A stretch of DNA of 64,000 nt from Paraburkholderia flagellata (GCF_021390645.1 NZ_JAJEJT010000002.1:1984001-2048000), one strand, 5' to 3'. Shown: positions 8,456-18,065, numbered from the stretch's first letter. Numbers and translations: made by a program. The notes: generated by a model from the sequence alone, not told the origin.

Positions 8456-11400
8456 TCAGCGCAGCGCGTCCAGCAACACCTGAACCGGGTGGCGCAACTG
8501 ACGCCCGCGCAAGCGCTTCACCTGGCAGCGGCACGAATAACCGGTAGCGAGCAGTTCTTCCGCCCCATGCGTCGCCGTCGAAGCCGCATCGACATGCCGT
8601 GCCCACGATTGCTCGAAGATCGCTTCCGAAGTCGCGCGATTGCGCGCCTCGTGGCCGTAGGTGCCCGACATGCCGCAGCATCCGCTAGCCGGCGTCGCGA
8701 GCGCGAGGCCCGCCGCAGCGAATACATCTTTCCACAAGAGCGTGGCGGCGCTAGCGTTGGTACGCTCGGTGCAATGCGGGAGCAGGCGGAATGAGCCGGA
8801 TGCCCGCGGCGTAGTTGCACGCGTGCGCAATGCGCCGAGCAGCCATTCCTGCGGCAGCAGGACCTCCGGCGCCGCCTCGATGTCTTCCACCTTGCGGTAC
8901 TCCTGGCGGTACACGAGCGTCATGGCCGGGTCGACGCCGACGAGCGGCACACCCGAGCTGGCAAGGGCGGCCAGTTGCGCCGCATTGCGACGCGCGGTGC
9001 GGCGAAACTGCGGCAGAAGCCCCTGCACGTGCAGCGGCTTGCCGTTTGGAGAATAAGGCGCGATGAATACTCTGAACCCAAGACGCGCGGCGAGTTCCAG
9101 AAACGCGGCGGCTATAGGCGTTTCGAAGTAACGCGTGAACGCGTCCTGCACCACGATCACGCTGCGCTCGCGCTCGGCTTTGGCAAGCATCGAGAGCCGT
9201 TTGGGCGTTGCGATCTGCGCTCCCGACTTGCGCAACACCTCCCGCCACGACACGCGGCTCAACAACGGGCTATCGACAAGGCCCACGCAGCGGGCAAGCA
9301 ACGATTTGATGAGACCCGCGCTCATCAGCGCGTTGTATACGCGACTCGCGCCGGGCACCGCCGCTACGCGCGGCACCGTGAATTCGAGCGCGCCGATCAA
9401 ATGGTCACGCAGCGGACGCAAATAGCGCGTGTGATAAAGCTCCAGAAAGCGCGAGCGAAACTCGGGCACGCTCACCTTCACGGGGCACTGCCCCGCACAT
9501 GACTTGCACGAAAGACAACCTGCCATGGCGTCGTAAACCTCATGCGAAAAGTCCTGCTCGCCTTGTCGTTTGCGCACACTATTGACGATGCGCACCGGCA
9601 ACGCCGCCGCAACCGGCACGGCGGTGAGATCCGCGCCGGCATCCTGTTGCAGACGCAACCATTCACGCATCAGCGAAGCCCGGCCCTTCGGCGAATGCAC
9701 GCGTTCGCGCGTGGCTTTCCACGACGGACACATGGCGTCGTCCGGGTCGAAGTTGTAGCAGGCGCCGTTGCCGTTGCAGTGAACGGCGTCGGCATTGGCC
9801 TGCCAGACGCGCTCGTCGATGCGCCGGTCCAACTCGCCGCGCAGTGTCGTCGCATCGATTTTCAACAGCGCCGCACTCGCGTTCGCAGGCGTCGCGATCT
9901 TGCCTGGATTGAGCTGATTGTGCGGATCGAATGCCGCCTTGAGCCGCTGCAACGCCGGATACAAAGGCCCGAAATACTCGGGCACGTACTCGGAGCGCAC
10001 GCCCTTGCCATGCTCTCCCCACAACAGGCCGCCATACTTCATCGTCAAAGCGGCCACGGCATCCGAAATGGGGCGCACGAGCGCGGCATCGTCGGGATTG
10101 CGCATGTCGAGCGCGGGGCGCACGTGGAGCACGCCCGCATCGACGTGGCCGAACATGCCATAACGCAAGCCAAAACCATCGAGCAGCGCGCGAAACTCAG
10201 CAATGTAGTCGGGGAGATTTTCCGGCGGCACGGCCGTGTCCTCCACGAAAGGCTGCGGGCGCCTCGCGCCGCGGGCGTTGCCCAGCAGGCCCACCGCGCG
10301 CTTGCGCATCGCATAGACGCGATTGATCGCCGCCTCGCCATCGGCAATCGTATGGCCGAGGCGCTTCACGCTCGTGTCCGCGTCCAGGTGCGCGGCGAAC
10401 GCCGCCACGCGCTCGCGCAATTCGTTCGCATCGTCGCCGCTGAATTCGACCATATTGATGCCGCTCGCACCGCCTTCGACGCCATCATCAGCGGGGAAAT
10501 ACTCGGCCACGCTTTGCCAGACGATATCCTCGCGCGCAAGCCGCAGCACCGTGGAATCCACGGTTTCGATCGAGAGCGGACGATGGGCCATCAGCGCGCG
10601 CGCGTCGCGCAGGGCATCCATGAAACCCTCGTAGCGGATATTGACGAGCACGGCGTGCTTTGGCACGGGCAGCACGTTCAGCGTCGCCTCGACGATGAAG
10701 CCGAGTGTGCCTTCCGAGCCGCACAGCACGCTATTGATGTCGAAGCGCCCTTCGCCGTCACGCAGATGGGCGAGGTCGTAACCCGTCAAGCAGCGGTTCA
10801 ACGCGGGAAAGCGCTCGCGTATCAGGTCAGCTTCGCGCTCGCTGATATCGCGCGCAGTGCGGAACACCTCGCCGACCTTATCCTCGCGCGCGCAAAGCGC
10901 GGCGAGCGCGGCGCGCTCGACCGGCGCGCTCGACAGGCGCTCACCGCCGAGCAGGACCGTTTCCAGCGCGAGCACGTGATCGCGCGTTTTACCGTAGGTG
11001 CAACTGCCCTGCCCGCTCGCATCCGTGCTGACCATGCCGCCGATGGTCGCGCGGTTCGAGGTCGAAAGCTCCGGCGCGAAAAAGAGCCCGTGCCGCTTCA
11101 GTTCGGCATTGAGCTGATCCTTGACAACGCCCGCCTCCACTCGCGCCGTACGCGCAACCGGATCGATTTCGAGGATGCGGTTCATATGCCTCGACATATC
11201 GACGACGACGCCGTCGGTCAGCGACTGCCCGTTCGTACCCGTGCCGCCACCGCGCGCCGCGACCGTCACGCGGCGAAACGCGTCGCGACCGAGCATGCCC
11301 GCGAGTCGTGCGACGTCCTTCGCATGGCGTGGGAACACCACCGCTTGCGGATAGCGCTGGTAGATCGAATTGTCCGTGGCCAGCACCGTGCGCGTGGCGT

Positions 11401-11506
11401 GACTCGCATCCACCTCGCCCTCGAAGCCCGACACTTGCAGTTCATGCAAAAATTGATGGATCAGGGGGCTGCCGAATTCGCCGATGGTAAGCTGGGCAAT
11501 GGTCAT
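8456..11506 (-). CDS. ydiJ: D-2-hydroxyglutarate dehydrogenase YdiJ family (FAD-linked oxidase fused to Fe-S module)
   Basis: This 1016-residue fusion closely matches E. coli YdiJ in length and motif order. The N-terminal FAD/PCMH domain has RGGGTGTNGQSLTDGVVVDM and PELSTSNRATIGGM. The FAD-oxidase C domain has YGMFGHVDAGVLHVRP and the HGKG motif. Next come a cysteine-bearing linker (CNGNGACYNF), a 4Fe-4S motif (CLSCKSCAGQCP) and a CCG-type C-terminal domain (GCCGMSGTYGHEA). The family oxidises D-2-hydroxyglutarate to 2-oxoglutarate and passes electrons to the respiratory chain. I start at the ATG at 11506 (MTIAQLTIG). It is divergent from a GcvA-like LysR gene across 115 bp that contain an inverted repeat. 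Confidence 0.93.
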   Translation of the reverse strand: MTIAQLTIGEFGSPLIHQFLHELQVSGFEGEVDASHATRTVLATDNSIYQRYPQAVVFPRHAKDVARLAGMLGRDAFRRVTVAARGGGTGTNGQSLTDGVVVDMSRHMNRILEIDPVARTARVEAGVVKDQLNAELKRHGLFFAPELSTSNRATIGGMVSTDASGQGSCTYGKTRDHVLALETVLLGGERLSSAPVERAALAALCAREDKVGEVFRTARDISEREADLIRERFPALNRCLTGYDLAHLRDGEGRFDINSVLCGSEGTLGFIVEATLNVLPVPKHAVLVNIRYEGFMDALRDARALMAHRPLSIETVDSTVLRLAREDIVWQSVAEYFPADDGVEGGASGINMVEFSGDDANELRERVAAFAAHLDADTSVKRLGHTIADGEAAINRVYAMRKRAVGLLGNARGARRPQPFVEDTAVPPENLPDYIAEFRALLDGFGLRYGMFGHVDAGVLHVRPALDMRNPDDAALVRPISDAVAALTMKYGGLLWGEHGKGVRSEYVPEYFGPLYPALQRLKAAFDPHNQLNPGKIATPANASAALLKIDATTLRGELDRRIDERVWQANADAVHCNGNGACYNFDPDDAMCPSWKATRERVHSPKGRASLMREWLRLQQDAGADLTAVPVAAALPVRIVNSVRKRQGEQDFSHEVYDAMAGCLSCKSCAGQCPVKVSVPEFRSRFLELYHTRYLRPLRDHLIGALEFTVPRVAAVPGASRVYNALMSAGLIKSLLARCVGLVDSPLLSRVSWREVLRKSGAQIATPKRLSMLAKAERERSVIVVQDAFTRYFETPIAAAFLELAARLGFRVFIAPYSPNGKPLHVQGLLPQFRRTARRNAAQLAALASSGVPLVGVDPAMTLVYRQEYRKVEDIEAAPEVLLPQEWLLGALRTRATTPRASGSFRLLPHCTERTNASAATLLWKDVFAAAGLALATPASGCCGMSGTYGHEARNRATSEAIFEQSWARHVDAASTATHGAEELLATGYSCRCQVKRLRGRQLRHPVQVLLDALR

Positions 11507-11567
11507 GTCGCTCTCGAAGTCTCGCATCGGGCGCTATATGGCCCTTTCCGGCATGAAATTGTCGCTC

Positions 11568-11602
11568 CCCAACCGGCCGCGGGCAAACGTAAATTGGTTG
11601 GG
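11568..11602. promoter_or_regulatory. Inverted repeat between ydiJ and lysR
   Basis: Perfect 7-bp arms CCCAACC (11568-11574) and GGTTGGG (11596-11602) are separated by 21 bp in the divergent promoter region. This is a candidate site for the adjacent LysR protein or a weak hairpin. The arms lack the canonical T-N11-A form, so the assignment is tentative. Confidence 0.35.
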
Positions 11603-11621
11603 TTAATCATGAGGTTTATGA

Positions 11622-12539
11622 ATGAATTACCGCAAGCTCACGCCTTCCATGTCGCTGCTGCTCGCATTCGAAGCGTCCGCGCGCCATGAGAGCTTCACGC
11701 GCGCCGCCGAGGAACTGTCGCTCACACAAAGCGCTGTGAGCCGCCAGGTTCAGGCGCTCGAAGCGATGCTCGACCTTGCTCTCTTCACGCGCGAGGGCAA
11801 ACGCATCATCCCGACCGATATCGGCCGAGCCTATATGGCGGAGATCTCTCACGCGCTTACGCTGATCCGCAGCGCGACGCTGCAAGCCCTCACGGCGAAC
11901 GCGCCGAGAACGCAGTTGCGCGTCGCGACCTTGCCGACGTTCGGCGCCAAGTGGCTGTTGCCGCGTCTGCATCGCTTCTATCAAACGCACCCCGATCTGC
12001 AGATCGATCTCGACTCACGCATCGAGGCTGCCGATTTTTCGACCCAGGACCTCGACGCCGCCATCGTGGTGGGCGACGGCCGCTGGCCCGGCGTCACGGC
12101 GCACAGGCTCTACGCGGAAGAACTGGTGCTGGTTGGCAACCCCACTGCGTTGCCGTTCACGAAGAAGTCGAAGCGACGGGCCACCGCGCCGACCATCGAA
12201 TCGCTAGAGGGCCTCACGCTGCTGCGCGTGCGCAGCTTTCCCGACGCATGGCGCGAATGGTGCGCGCATTTCGGCTTGCCTCACGACGCGCTGCGTACGG
12301 GCCCGAGTTTCGAGCTGACCTCGCATTTGATCCAGGCGGTCGTCGCCGGTATCGGCGTGGGCCTCGTGCCGCGCATGCTGGTGGAAGACGAATTGAAGGA
12401 GAACCGGCTTCTCAGCCCGTTCGAAGCAGTGCAAAGCTCGCGCTCGTATTACCTGGTCTACCCGGAGCGTGCCCAGCGCCACCCCGTGCTGGTTGCGTTT
12501 CGCGACTGGCTGCTGGAGGAGCTTGCCGGGCAGCAGTGA
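11622..12539 (+). CDS. LysR-family transcriptional regulator (GcvA-like)
   Basis: This 305-residue regulator has an N-terminal winged helix (FTRAAEELSLTQSAVSRQVQALE, about 20-45) and a C-terminal LysR effector domain from about 95. The opening MNYRKLTPSMSLLLAFEASARH and the overall pattern resemble the GcvA branch of the family. It is divergent from ydiJ, so it is the natural candidate regulator of D-2-hydroxyglutarate oxidation. Its stop lies 18 bp from the convergent TPR gene. The inducer is not visible. The start is supported by TGAGG about ten bases upstream. Confidence 0.92.
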   Translation: MNYRKLTPSMSLLLAFEASARHESFTRAAEELSLTQSAVSRQVQALEAMLDLALFTREGKRIIPTDIGRAYMAEISHALTLIRSATLQALTANAPRTQLRVATLPTFGAKWLLPRLHRFYQTHPDLQIDLDSRIEAADFSTQDLDAAIVVGDGRWPGVTAHRLYAEELVLVGNPTALPFTKKSKRRATAPTIESLEGLTLLRVRSFPDAWREWCAHFGLPHDALRTGPSFELTSHLIQAVVAGIGVGLVPRMLVEDELKENRLLSPFEAVQSSRSYYLVYPERAQRHPVLVAFRDWLLEELAGQQ

Positions 12540-12557
12540 TTCAATGGCGCACGCTGC

Positions 12558-14111
12558 TCAAGCCCGCGTGAGATGGCTTTCTTTCATCGGATAGCGCGCG
12601 GCGAGCGCATCGAGCACGCGGTTTAGTACGTCGTCCCAATTGCCGCGCTCCGCTTGCGTGAAGAGACGCAAACCCGGATACCACGGGCTGTCGTCGCGAT
12701 CGCGCAGCCAACGCCAGCAGCCCGCAAAGCGGTTGAGTAGCCAAACGGGCTTGCCCATCGCCGCAGCCAGGTGCGCCACCGATGTATCGACCGAAATGAC
12801 GAGATCGAGTCCATCGATCAACGCGGCGGTATCGGCGAAGTCGCCGACTTCGTCCGTCCAGTCGGTGATTTCCTCGCGGTATGCCGGTGGCAATTGCTTC
12901 GATGCGTCGTCGGCTTTTTGCAGACTGATCCAGCGCGCGCCGCGCCAGGACAGCAGCTTCGCAAACGTATCGGGCGCGATGCTGCGTCGGCGATCCGCCG
13001 CCGTGCCCATGTGACCGCCCGCCCAAACAACGCCGATGCGCGGCTTCATGTCATCGCGAGGCGCAGCCAGCCGGTCGGCCCAGATGCGCGCGCGCTGCGG
13101 CTCGGCATGCAGATAAGGCACGCTCGCCGGAATGTTGTCGAGGCGCGTGCCAAGCAGCATCGGCAGCGAGAGCAGCGAACAGTAGGCGTCCCATGCGGCA
13201 AGGTCTGACGGCACGTCGTCGAGCAACACAATTTTCGGCCAACGCGTGCAAAGCGACTGTTCGAGCAACTGCCGCAACGGCTTGGGACATACGTAGCCAA
13301 CGCGCGTGCCGTGCGCGAGCGCAATGGGCAGATAGCGGCAGAATTGCAGCGCATCGCCAAAGCCCTGTTCGTGCAGCACGAGCAAACGGCGCTCGCCGGG
13401 AAGCGGGCCGCTTCGCCACTGCGCAATCGGCAATATCGGTGCGCCTGACGCCGCTGGCTGGTCGCCGACTTGAAAGCTCGCCCAACGCTGCTCGAAATGC
13501 GGCCATGCCGCTTCGTAAAGCCCCGCTGCCAGCAAAGCATGACCCAGGTTGCTGTGTGCTTCCAGATTGCGCGGCTCGAGCGCGATTGCACGCTCGAAAT
13601 GGGCGATGGCCGTGGCGAGATCGCCGAGATTCTTCGTGACTGTGCCGAGATTGTTATGCGCCGACGCGTGATTGGGCTGACGCGCGAGGGTTTGTCGGTA
13701 GCTATGCGCAGCCGCCTCGGGCTGATCGTCGAGTTGCAGGACGACGCCGAGGTTGTATGAAAGCAGCGACGTATCGACCGCTGGAAAGCGTTCGCGTGCG
13801 CGCCGCAGGCCCAGACGTGCCGTTTCGGCCGCCGCCGCGTAGTCACGCAGACGCATTTGCGTCACGCAAAGGCTGTTGCAGTACACGGGGTGCGGGAGGA
13901 CCTGAACTGCGCGCATGAGCCATATCTGGGCTTCGGCTGGCGAGCCCATTGCGAGCGCGATTAGTCCACGTCTGTGGAGCGCGTCGCTGTTGCGCGGATT
14001 CGCGGCGACTACCTTGTCGGCAAGCTCCAATGCGCGTTGCCAATCGCCTGCGGCGTAGGCGCGATCGGCGCCTTCCAGATATGACTGTGTGTGTTTGATG
14101 GGGGACGGCAC
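12558..14111 (-). CDS. Tetratricopeptide-repeat protein with C-terminal glycosyltransferase-like domain
   Basis: This is a 517-residue protein. I choose the GTG at 14111 (VPSPIKHTQSYLEG) because GAGG stands about seven bases before it; the ATG at 14189 adds a poorly structured tail. Residues about 10-190 are TPR units (for example ALELADKVVAANPRNSDALH and AIALEPRNLEAHSNLGHALL). The C-terminal half resembles heptosyltransferase-like folds: RIGVVWAGG, then DLVISVDTSVAHLAAAMGKP and PVWLLNRFAGCWRWL. Such TPR/glycosyltransferase-9-like fusions are common in Burkholderiaceae, and some sit in protein glycosylation loci, but no partner gene is adjacent. The substrate is unknown. Confidence 0.85.
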   Translation of the reverse strand: MPSPIKHTQSYLEGADRAYAAGDWQRALELADKVVAANPRNSDALHRRGLIALAMGSPAEAQIWLMRAVQVLPHPVYCNSLCVTQMRLRDYAAAAETARLGLRRARERFPAVDTSLLSYNLGVVLQLDDQPEAAAHSYRQTLARQPNHASAHNNLGTVTKNLGDLATAIAHFERAIALEPRNLEAHSNLGHALLAAGLYEAAWPHFEQRWASFQVGDQPAASGAPILPIAQWRSGPLPGERRLLVLHEQGFGDALQFCRYLPIALAHGTRVGYVCPKPLRQLLEQSLCTRWPKIVLLDDVPSDLAAWDAYCSLLSLPMLLGTRLDNIPASVPYLHAEPQRARIWADRLAAPRDDMKPRIGVVWAGGHMGTAADRRRSIAPDTFAKLLSWRGARWISLQKADDASKQLPPAYREEITDWTDEVGDFADTAALIDGLDLVISVDTSVAHLAAAMGKPVWLLNRFAGCWRWLRDRDDSPWYPGLRLFTQAERGNWDDVLNRVLDALAARYPMKESHLTRA

Positions 14112-14205
14112 GGGAAACCTCGATGAGTGAGTTTGGCCCGGACCATACCGCCGTCTCAAAACAAATCGCCCCGCGTCGCCTGCACGCAATGCGGGGCATC
14201 ACACC

Positions 14206-15552
14206 TCAGCGGCGAGCCTTCACCGCCGGCCCCCCCGCCACCAACGCCGCGCCGCTCACCACCAGCAACGCCGCGAGCAGATACAGCGCGTTGTCCATGC
14301 TGCCCGTGTGCGTCTTGATGAGCCCGATCGCCCACGGGCTCACAATGCCGCTCGTAATGCCGATACTGCTGATGAGCGCAATCCCGGCCGCTGCGGCCTT
14401 GCCCGAGAGATACGCCGAAGGCACCGCCCAGAAGATCGGCAACGCGGCGAAGATCAGCACCGCTGCGATCGACAGGATCGCCATCATCGCGGCGAAGCTC
14501 GCCAGATGCAGCGTGAGCAGCGCCAATGCGATGCCGCCGCCTATCGTGCACGCAGCGAAATGCCAGCGCCGTTCACCACGGCGGTCCGAGCGTCGCGCGA
14601 TCCACATCAGGCCCACTGCGCCCACCGCATTCGGAATGACGGTGTAGAGGCTGATCGCCAGCACGTCATGCACGCCGAAGTCGCGAATCATCAGCGGCAT
14701 CCAGAAGTTCAGCGTCAGCGACGCACACGTCAGCGAGAAGTAGATGAACGCGAACAGATACACGCGCGGGTTACGCAGCGCCGCGCCGAACGAACGCGTG
14801 GAATGCGCGTGATCGCCTTCGCCGTCGCGTTGCGCGAGAAGGTGGGCTTTCTCGGCATCGGTCAGCCACCTCGCCTTCTCGGGGCCGTCCACGAGCCAGA
14901 ACGTCGCCATGAGTCCGAGCAGCACGGCCGGCAGACCTTCGATCACGAACATCCAGCGCCAGCCGGCGAGGCCCGCCACGCCGGCCATGTCGCGCATGAT
15001 CCAGCCCGAGATGAGGCCGCCCAGCACGCCCGCCACCGCCACGCCGGCGAAGAAGATCGAGAACACGGCCGCGCGGCGGCGAGCCGGATACCAGTACGTG
15101 AGATAGAGCACGATGCCCGGAAAGAAGCCCGCCTCGAACACGCCCAGCAGGAAGCGCAGCGCATAGAACTGCGTGGGGCTCGACACGAACATCATGCTGG
15201 TCGAGGCAATGCCCCACAGCAGCATGATGCGCATGAACGTGCGGCGCGCGCCGAAGCGCGCAAGGAGCATGTTGCTCGGCACTTCACACAGCACGTAGCC
15301 CACGTAGAAGACAGCGGCGCCGAGGCCGTACATTGCGTCGCTGAAGCCCAGGTCATGCTTCATCTGCAATTGCGCGAAGCCGATGTTGATGCGGTCGAGA
15401 AACGACACGACGTAGCAAACGAACAGAAACGGGATGACGCGCGCCGACACCTTGCGATAGAGCGCGTCGTCTTGCTGCGTGGGATTCTGCGCGGACGTAT
15501 CAAAAGCGCGCGCGGCTTCGGACCCGCGGTCCGGGGCAATCGATTGGGGCAT
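14206..15552 (-). CDS. MFS transporter, anion:cation symporter (ACS) family
   Basis: This is a 448-residue, twelve-segment permease of the type that takes up organic acid anions such as phthalate, tartrate or glucarate by proton symport. The start at 15552 (MPQSIAPD) is supported by GGAGA 8 bases upstream. Family signs are the early segment FLFVCYVVSFLDRINIGFAQ and VPSNMLLARFGARR at the first cytoplasmic loop. No catabolic gene is co-transcribed, so the substrate is open; proximity to the mhp operon, which has its own permease, makes an aromatic or dicarboxylic acid conceivable. A good sigma70 promoter lies 129 bases upstream of the start. Confidence 0.9.
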   Translation of the reverse strand: MPQSIAPDRGSEAARAFDTSAQNPTQQDDALYRKVSARVIPFLFVCYVVSFLDRINIGFAQLQMKHDLGFSDAMYGLGAAVFYVGYVLCEVPSNMLLARFGARRTFMRIMLLWGIASTSMMFVSSPTQFYALRFLLGVFEAGFFPGIVLYLTYWYPARRRAAVFSIFFAGVAVAGVLGGLISGWIMRDMAGVAGLAGWRWMFVIEGLPAVLLGLMATFWLVDGPEKARWLTDAEKAHLLAQRDGEGDHAHSTRSFGAALRNPRVYLFAFIYFSLTCASLTLNFWMPLMIRDFGVHDVLAISLYTVIPNAVGAVGLMWIARRSDRRGERRWHFAACTIGGGIALALLTLHLASFAAMMAILSIAAVLIFAALPIFWAVPSAYLSGKAAAAGIALISSIGITSGIVSPWAIGLIKTHTGSMDNALYLLAALLVVSGAALVAGGPAVKARR

Positions 15553-15680
15553 CTGCCTGTCTCCAAACATGACTGCGGCTCACCCGGTCGGATCCGGGCA
15601 GACCGTTGATGCGCGGCGTCTTGCGCGCCTTGCGCGGCTCGCCGGGACGCGCGGTTCGCGCTTCTCCAGGCAGTGAGCCG

Positions 15681-15710
15681 ATCATAGGTGGGACAGGTTT
15701 AATTTGTCAA
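15681..15710 (-). promoter_or_regulatory. Sigma70-type promoter of the MFS gene
   Basis: On the minus strand a perfect -35 box TTGACA (15710-15705) is followed after 18 bp by TATGAT (15686-15681). It points at the MFS start codon at 15552 and implies an untranslated leader of about 120 nt. Confidence 0.7.
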
Positions 15711-15713
15711 TGG

Positions 15714-15725
15714 CGAATCGATTCG
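15714..15725. promoter_or_regulatory. 12-bp palindrome abutting the MFS promoter
   Basis: CGAATCGATTCG is a perfect palindrome 3 bp upstream of the -35 box. The position suits an activator or repressor site. No regulator gene is adjacent, so the binding protein is unknown. Confidence 0.35.
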
Positions 15726-15826
15726 TTTTACGCTAATGCGGGTTTGCCTTTAGATGACCGGTCGGCGACGCGTTCACGCACGGTTTCGTCACACAAAAGC
15801 CTTGTCGCCAGCGAATCCGGCGCGAG

Positions 15827-15852
15827 AAAAAAAAGCGCACCGTGAGGTGCGC
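15827..15852 (-). terminator. Rho-independent terminator of the mhp operon
   Basis: On the minus strand a GC-rich hairpin (GCGCACC, loop TCAC, GGTGCGC) is followed directly by eight T residues. It lies 32 bp after the mhpC stop codon and closes the mhpABDFETC transcript. Confidence 0.88.
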
Positions 15853-15883
15853 CGCATCGCTGCCGCAAGTGCTCGCGCGCGCT

Positions 15884-16753
15884 TCAGTGCTGCAGGAAAT
15901 CGATCACCATGCGGTTGAACGCCTGGGCGTGCTCCCACTGCGCCCAGTGGCCGCAACGGTTGAACACGTGCAGTTGCGCGTTCTGCATGCCGGCCAGCAG
16001 GCGCAGGCCGATGTCCATCGGCACGAAACGGTCGTCGCGGCCCCAGATCACGAGCGCGGGCGCGGCGATTTCGCCAAGGCGCGGGCCGTAATCGCTGAAC
16101 TGCTTCGGGAACGCGGCGAGGCTCTTCACGAAGTTTTCCAGGTGGTCGCGGCGCGCGAGCATGTTGTCGAGGCGCGTTTGCATCAGCTCGTCGGTGAGCG
16201 CGCTCGCGTCGTACACGAACACGTTCATCATGCGCTTGAGGTTTTCGATGGTCGGATCGCGATAGAGACCCTGCAGCAGCTTGATGCCTTCCGTGGGCAT
16301 CGGCACGAAGCTGCTTGGGCCACCGGTGCCGCCGCCCATCAGCACGAGCTTGCCCACGCGTTGCGGGTTCGCCAGCGCGAATGCAACGGCGCTATGCCCG
16401 CCCATCGAATTGCCGAGAATATGCACGCGCTCGATGTCGAGCACGTCGAGCAGCCCCTTGAGCACCCGGCCGTTCAGGTCCGAGCGCGAGCTCGTGCAAA
16501 CGATCGGGTCGCTCTTGCTCCAGCCCGGGCAGTCCATCAGGATCACGCGGTAGCCAGCCGCGACGAGCGGCTCGACGTTGCGGTTGAAGTTGGCCCAGCC
16601 GCTCGCGCCCGGACCCGAGCCGTGCAGCATCACGACGGTTTCGGCGCCAACGCCCGCGTCGTTGTAGTGAATCTGGAACTCGACCTCGCCGTCCTTCACG
16701 CGTGCGAACTTGCTCGTCGAGGCTTCGGTGATTGCTTGTGCCGTACCAGTCAT
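15884..16753 (-). CDS. mhpC: 2-hydroxy-6-oxonona-2,4-dienedioate hydrolase
   Basis: This 289-residue alpha/beta hydrolase cleaves the meta-ring-fission product of 2,3-dihydroxyphenylpropionate to 2-hydroxypenta-2,4-dienoate and succinate (fumarate from the cinnamate branch). It matches E. coli MhpC almost motif for motif: oxyanion region [17 protein letters not shown], nucleophile Ser in [11 protein letters not shown], Asp in [13 protein letters not shown], His in [15 protein letters not shown]. The start at 16753 is preferred because AAGGA lies at correct spacing; the ATG nine bases earlier is too close to it. It is last in the operon, 64 bp after mhpT, unlike E. coli where mhpC follows mhpB. 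Confidence 0.96.
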   Translation of the reverse strand: MTGTAQAITEASTSKFARVKDGEVEFQIHYNDAGVGAETVVMLHGSGPGASGWANFNRNVEPLVAAGYRVILMDCPGWSKSDPIVCTSSRSDLNGRVLKGLLDVLDIERVHILGNSMGGHSAVAFALANPQRVGKLVLMGGGTGGPSSFVPMPTEGIKLLQGLYRDPTIENLKRMMNVFVYDASALTDELMQTRLDNMLARRDHLENFVKSLAAFPKQFSDYGPRLGEIAAPALVIWGRDDRFVPMDIGLRLLAGMQNAQLHVFNRCGHWAQWEHAQAFNRMVIDFLQH

Positions 16754-16817
16754 GATGACCATCCTTTAAAACGTAATAACCCATGGCGGAGAAGGCGCGC
16801 GCCTTCCCCCCTCAATT

Positions 16818-18065
16818 TCACGCGCCCTGCGCGCCCAATGCGCTGCGCTGCCTGAATGCGCCCACCACGCTCAGCGCGGCAAGCGCCGCGATCACAACGA
16901 GCGGAATGCTCGAGCCCACCAGCATCGACGGGCTTTGACCGAGTGCGAACAACTGGCCCGCCACGAGCGGCCCGAGAATCGAACCGAGACGCCCCACGGC
17001 CACTGCCGCGCCCACACCCGTGCCGCGTACTTCCGTGGGGTACGCATGCCCTGCGAGTGCGTAAAGCACCGACTGCCCGCCCACGATAAAGAAGCCGCAC
17101 AGCAGGCCGCCCACGGCCGTCGAGCCTGCGCCGCCCGCGCCCGCGAGGACGGTGAGCGCCACCACGACGCCGATGTACATGCCGATCACCGTGCCGCGGC
17201 GGCCAAAGCGATCCATGATCGTTGCGATCGCAACAGCGCCAATCCCGCCGCCGATGTTGAACAGCATCAGCACGAGGTTCGACTGCACGCGCGTGAGGCC
17301 GCGTGCAAGCACCATCGAGGGCAGCCAGTTCATCAGGAAGTACAGCACGATCAGCGTGCCAAGGTAGCTGATCCACAGCGCGATGGTCGTACGCGCACGG
17401 CCCTCGCGCCAGAGCGCTTCTGCCACGCTCGGCGCGCCTTCTTTCGTCACCGTCGAAGCCTGCGTAGCGACGAATTGCTGCGACTCGCGCAGGAACGCGC
17501 CAAGCAGCGGCACCATCACGATCGGGCCGAGCCCGCCAACGTAGAACACGTGGCGCCAGCTCGTGTCCCCCGTGCCGAGCATACCGATCACGGCAGCGAT
17601 CGCCGCGCCGAACGGCATGCCGCAGTACATCGCGCCGACCGCCGTGCTGCGCTGCTGCGGACCCGCGGCCTCCGAGCACAGCGCAATCAGGTTCGGCATG
17701 GCCGCGCCGAGACCGAGACCCGTGAGCAGACGCGCGACGAGCAGGCTTTCGAAATTCCACACCATGGTCGTGGCGAGCGAGAACAGCCCGAACAGCGTGA
17801 CCGACCACATGAGCACGCGCTTGCGGCCAAAGCGGTCGGCGAGCCGCCCGCCCAGCGCCGCGCCCGGCAAGAGGCCAATCGCACCCGCACTGAACGCCCA
17901 GCCCATTTGCGCCACGGCGAGATGAAACTCCTTCGCCATGCGCGGCCCCGCTACGCCCGCCGATTGCAGATCCAGCCCTTCGAGCAATGCAATCGCCAGA
18001 CACAGGGCGATGGTTGCCTTGCCGCTCGTTTCACTTCCTCCAGCACTACTGTTTCGCGACGTCAT
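16818..18065 (-). CDS. mhpT: MFS transporter for 3-(3-hydroxyphenyl)propionate-type acids
   Basis: This is a 415-residue inner-membrane permease of the aromatic acid:proton symporter family. The start at 18065 (MTSRNSSAGG) has GGAGA six bases upstream. Motifs include the acidic first helix IALLEGLDLQSAGVAGPRMA, typical of aromatic-acid carriers, the MFS loop motif GGRLADRFGRKRVL and a second-half GRLGSILGPLVAG segment. It sits inside the mhp operon between mhpE and mhpC, 96 bp after the mhpE stop, so import of the pathway substrate is the straightforward role. No HcaT-type cinnamate permease is present in the window, so it may also serve the hca branch. Confidence 0.92.
   Translation of the reverse strand: MTSRNSSAGGSETSGKATIALCLAIALLEGLDLQSAGVAGPRMAKEFHLAVAQMGWAFSAGAIGLLPGAALGGRLADRFGRKRVLMWSVTLFGLFSLATTMVWNFESLLVARLLTGLGLGAAMPNLIALCSEAAGPQQRSTAVGAMYCGMPFGAAIAAVIGMLGTGDTSWRHVFYVGGLGPIVMVPLLGAFLRESQQFVATQASTVTKEGAPSVAEALWREGRARTTIALWISYLGTLIVLYFLMNWLPSMVLARGLTRVQSNLVLMLFNIGGGIGAVAIATIMDRFGRRGTVIGMYIGVVVALTVLAGAGGAGSTAVGGLLCGFFIVGGQSVLYALAGHAYPTEVRGTGVGAAVAVGRLGSILGPLVAGQLFALGQSPSMLVGSSIPLVVIAALAALSVVGAFRQRSALGAQGA

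Larger units (their letters stand above)
15553..15883. other. Intergenic region between the MFS gene and mhpC
   Basis: This 331-bp stretch has no convincing gene. It holds the leftward promoter of the MFS gene, a 12-bp palindrome just upstream of that promoter, and the terminator of the mhp operon. These are listed separately. Confidence 0.7.

Noticed and set aside
12541..13026. 161-residue minus-strand frame inside the TPR gene
   Set aside because: It overlaps the better supported glycosyltransferase-like frame and shows no domain pattern.
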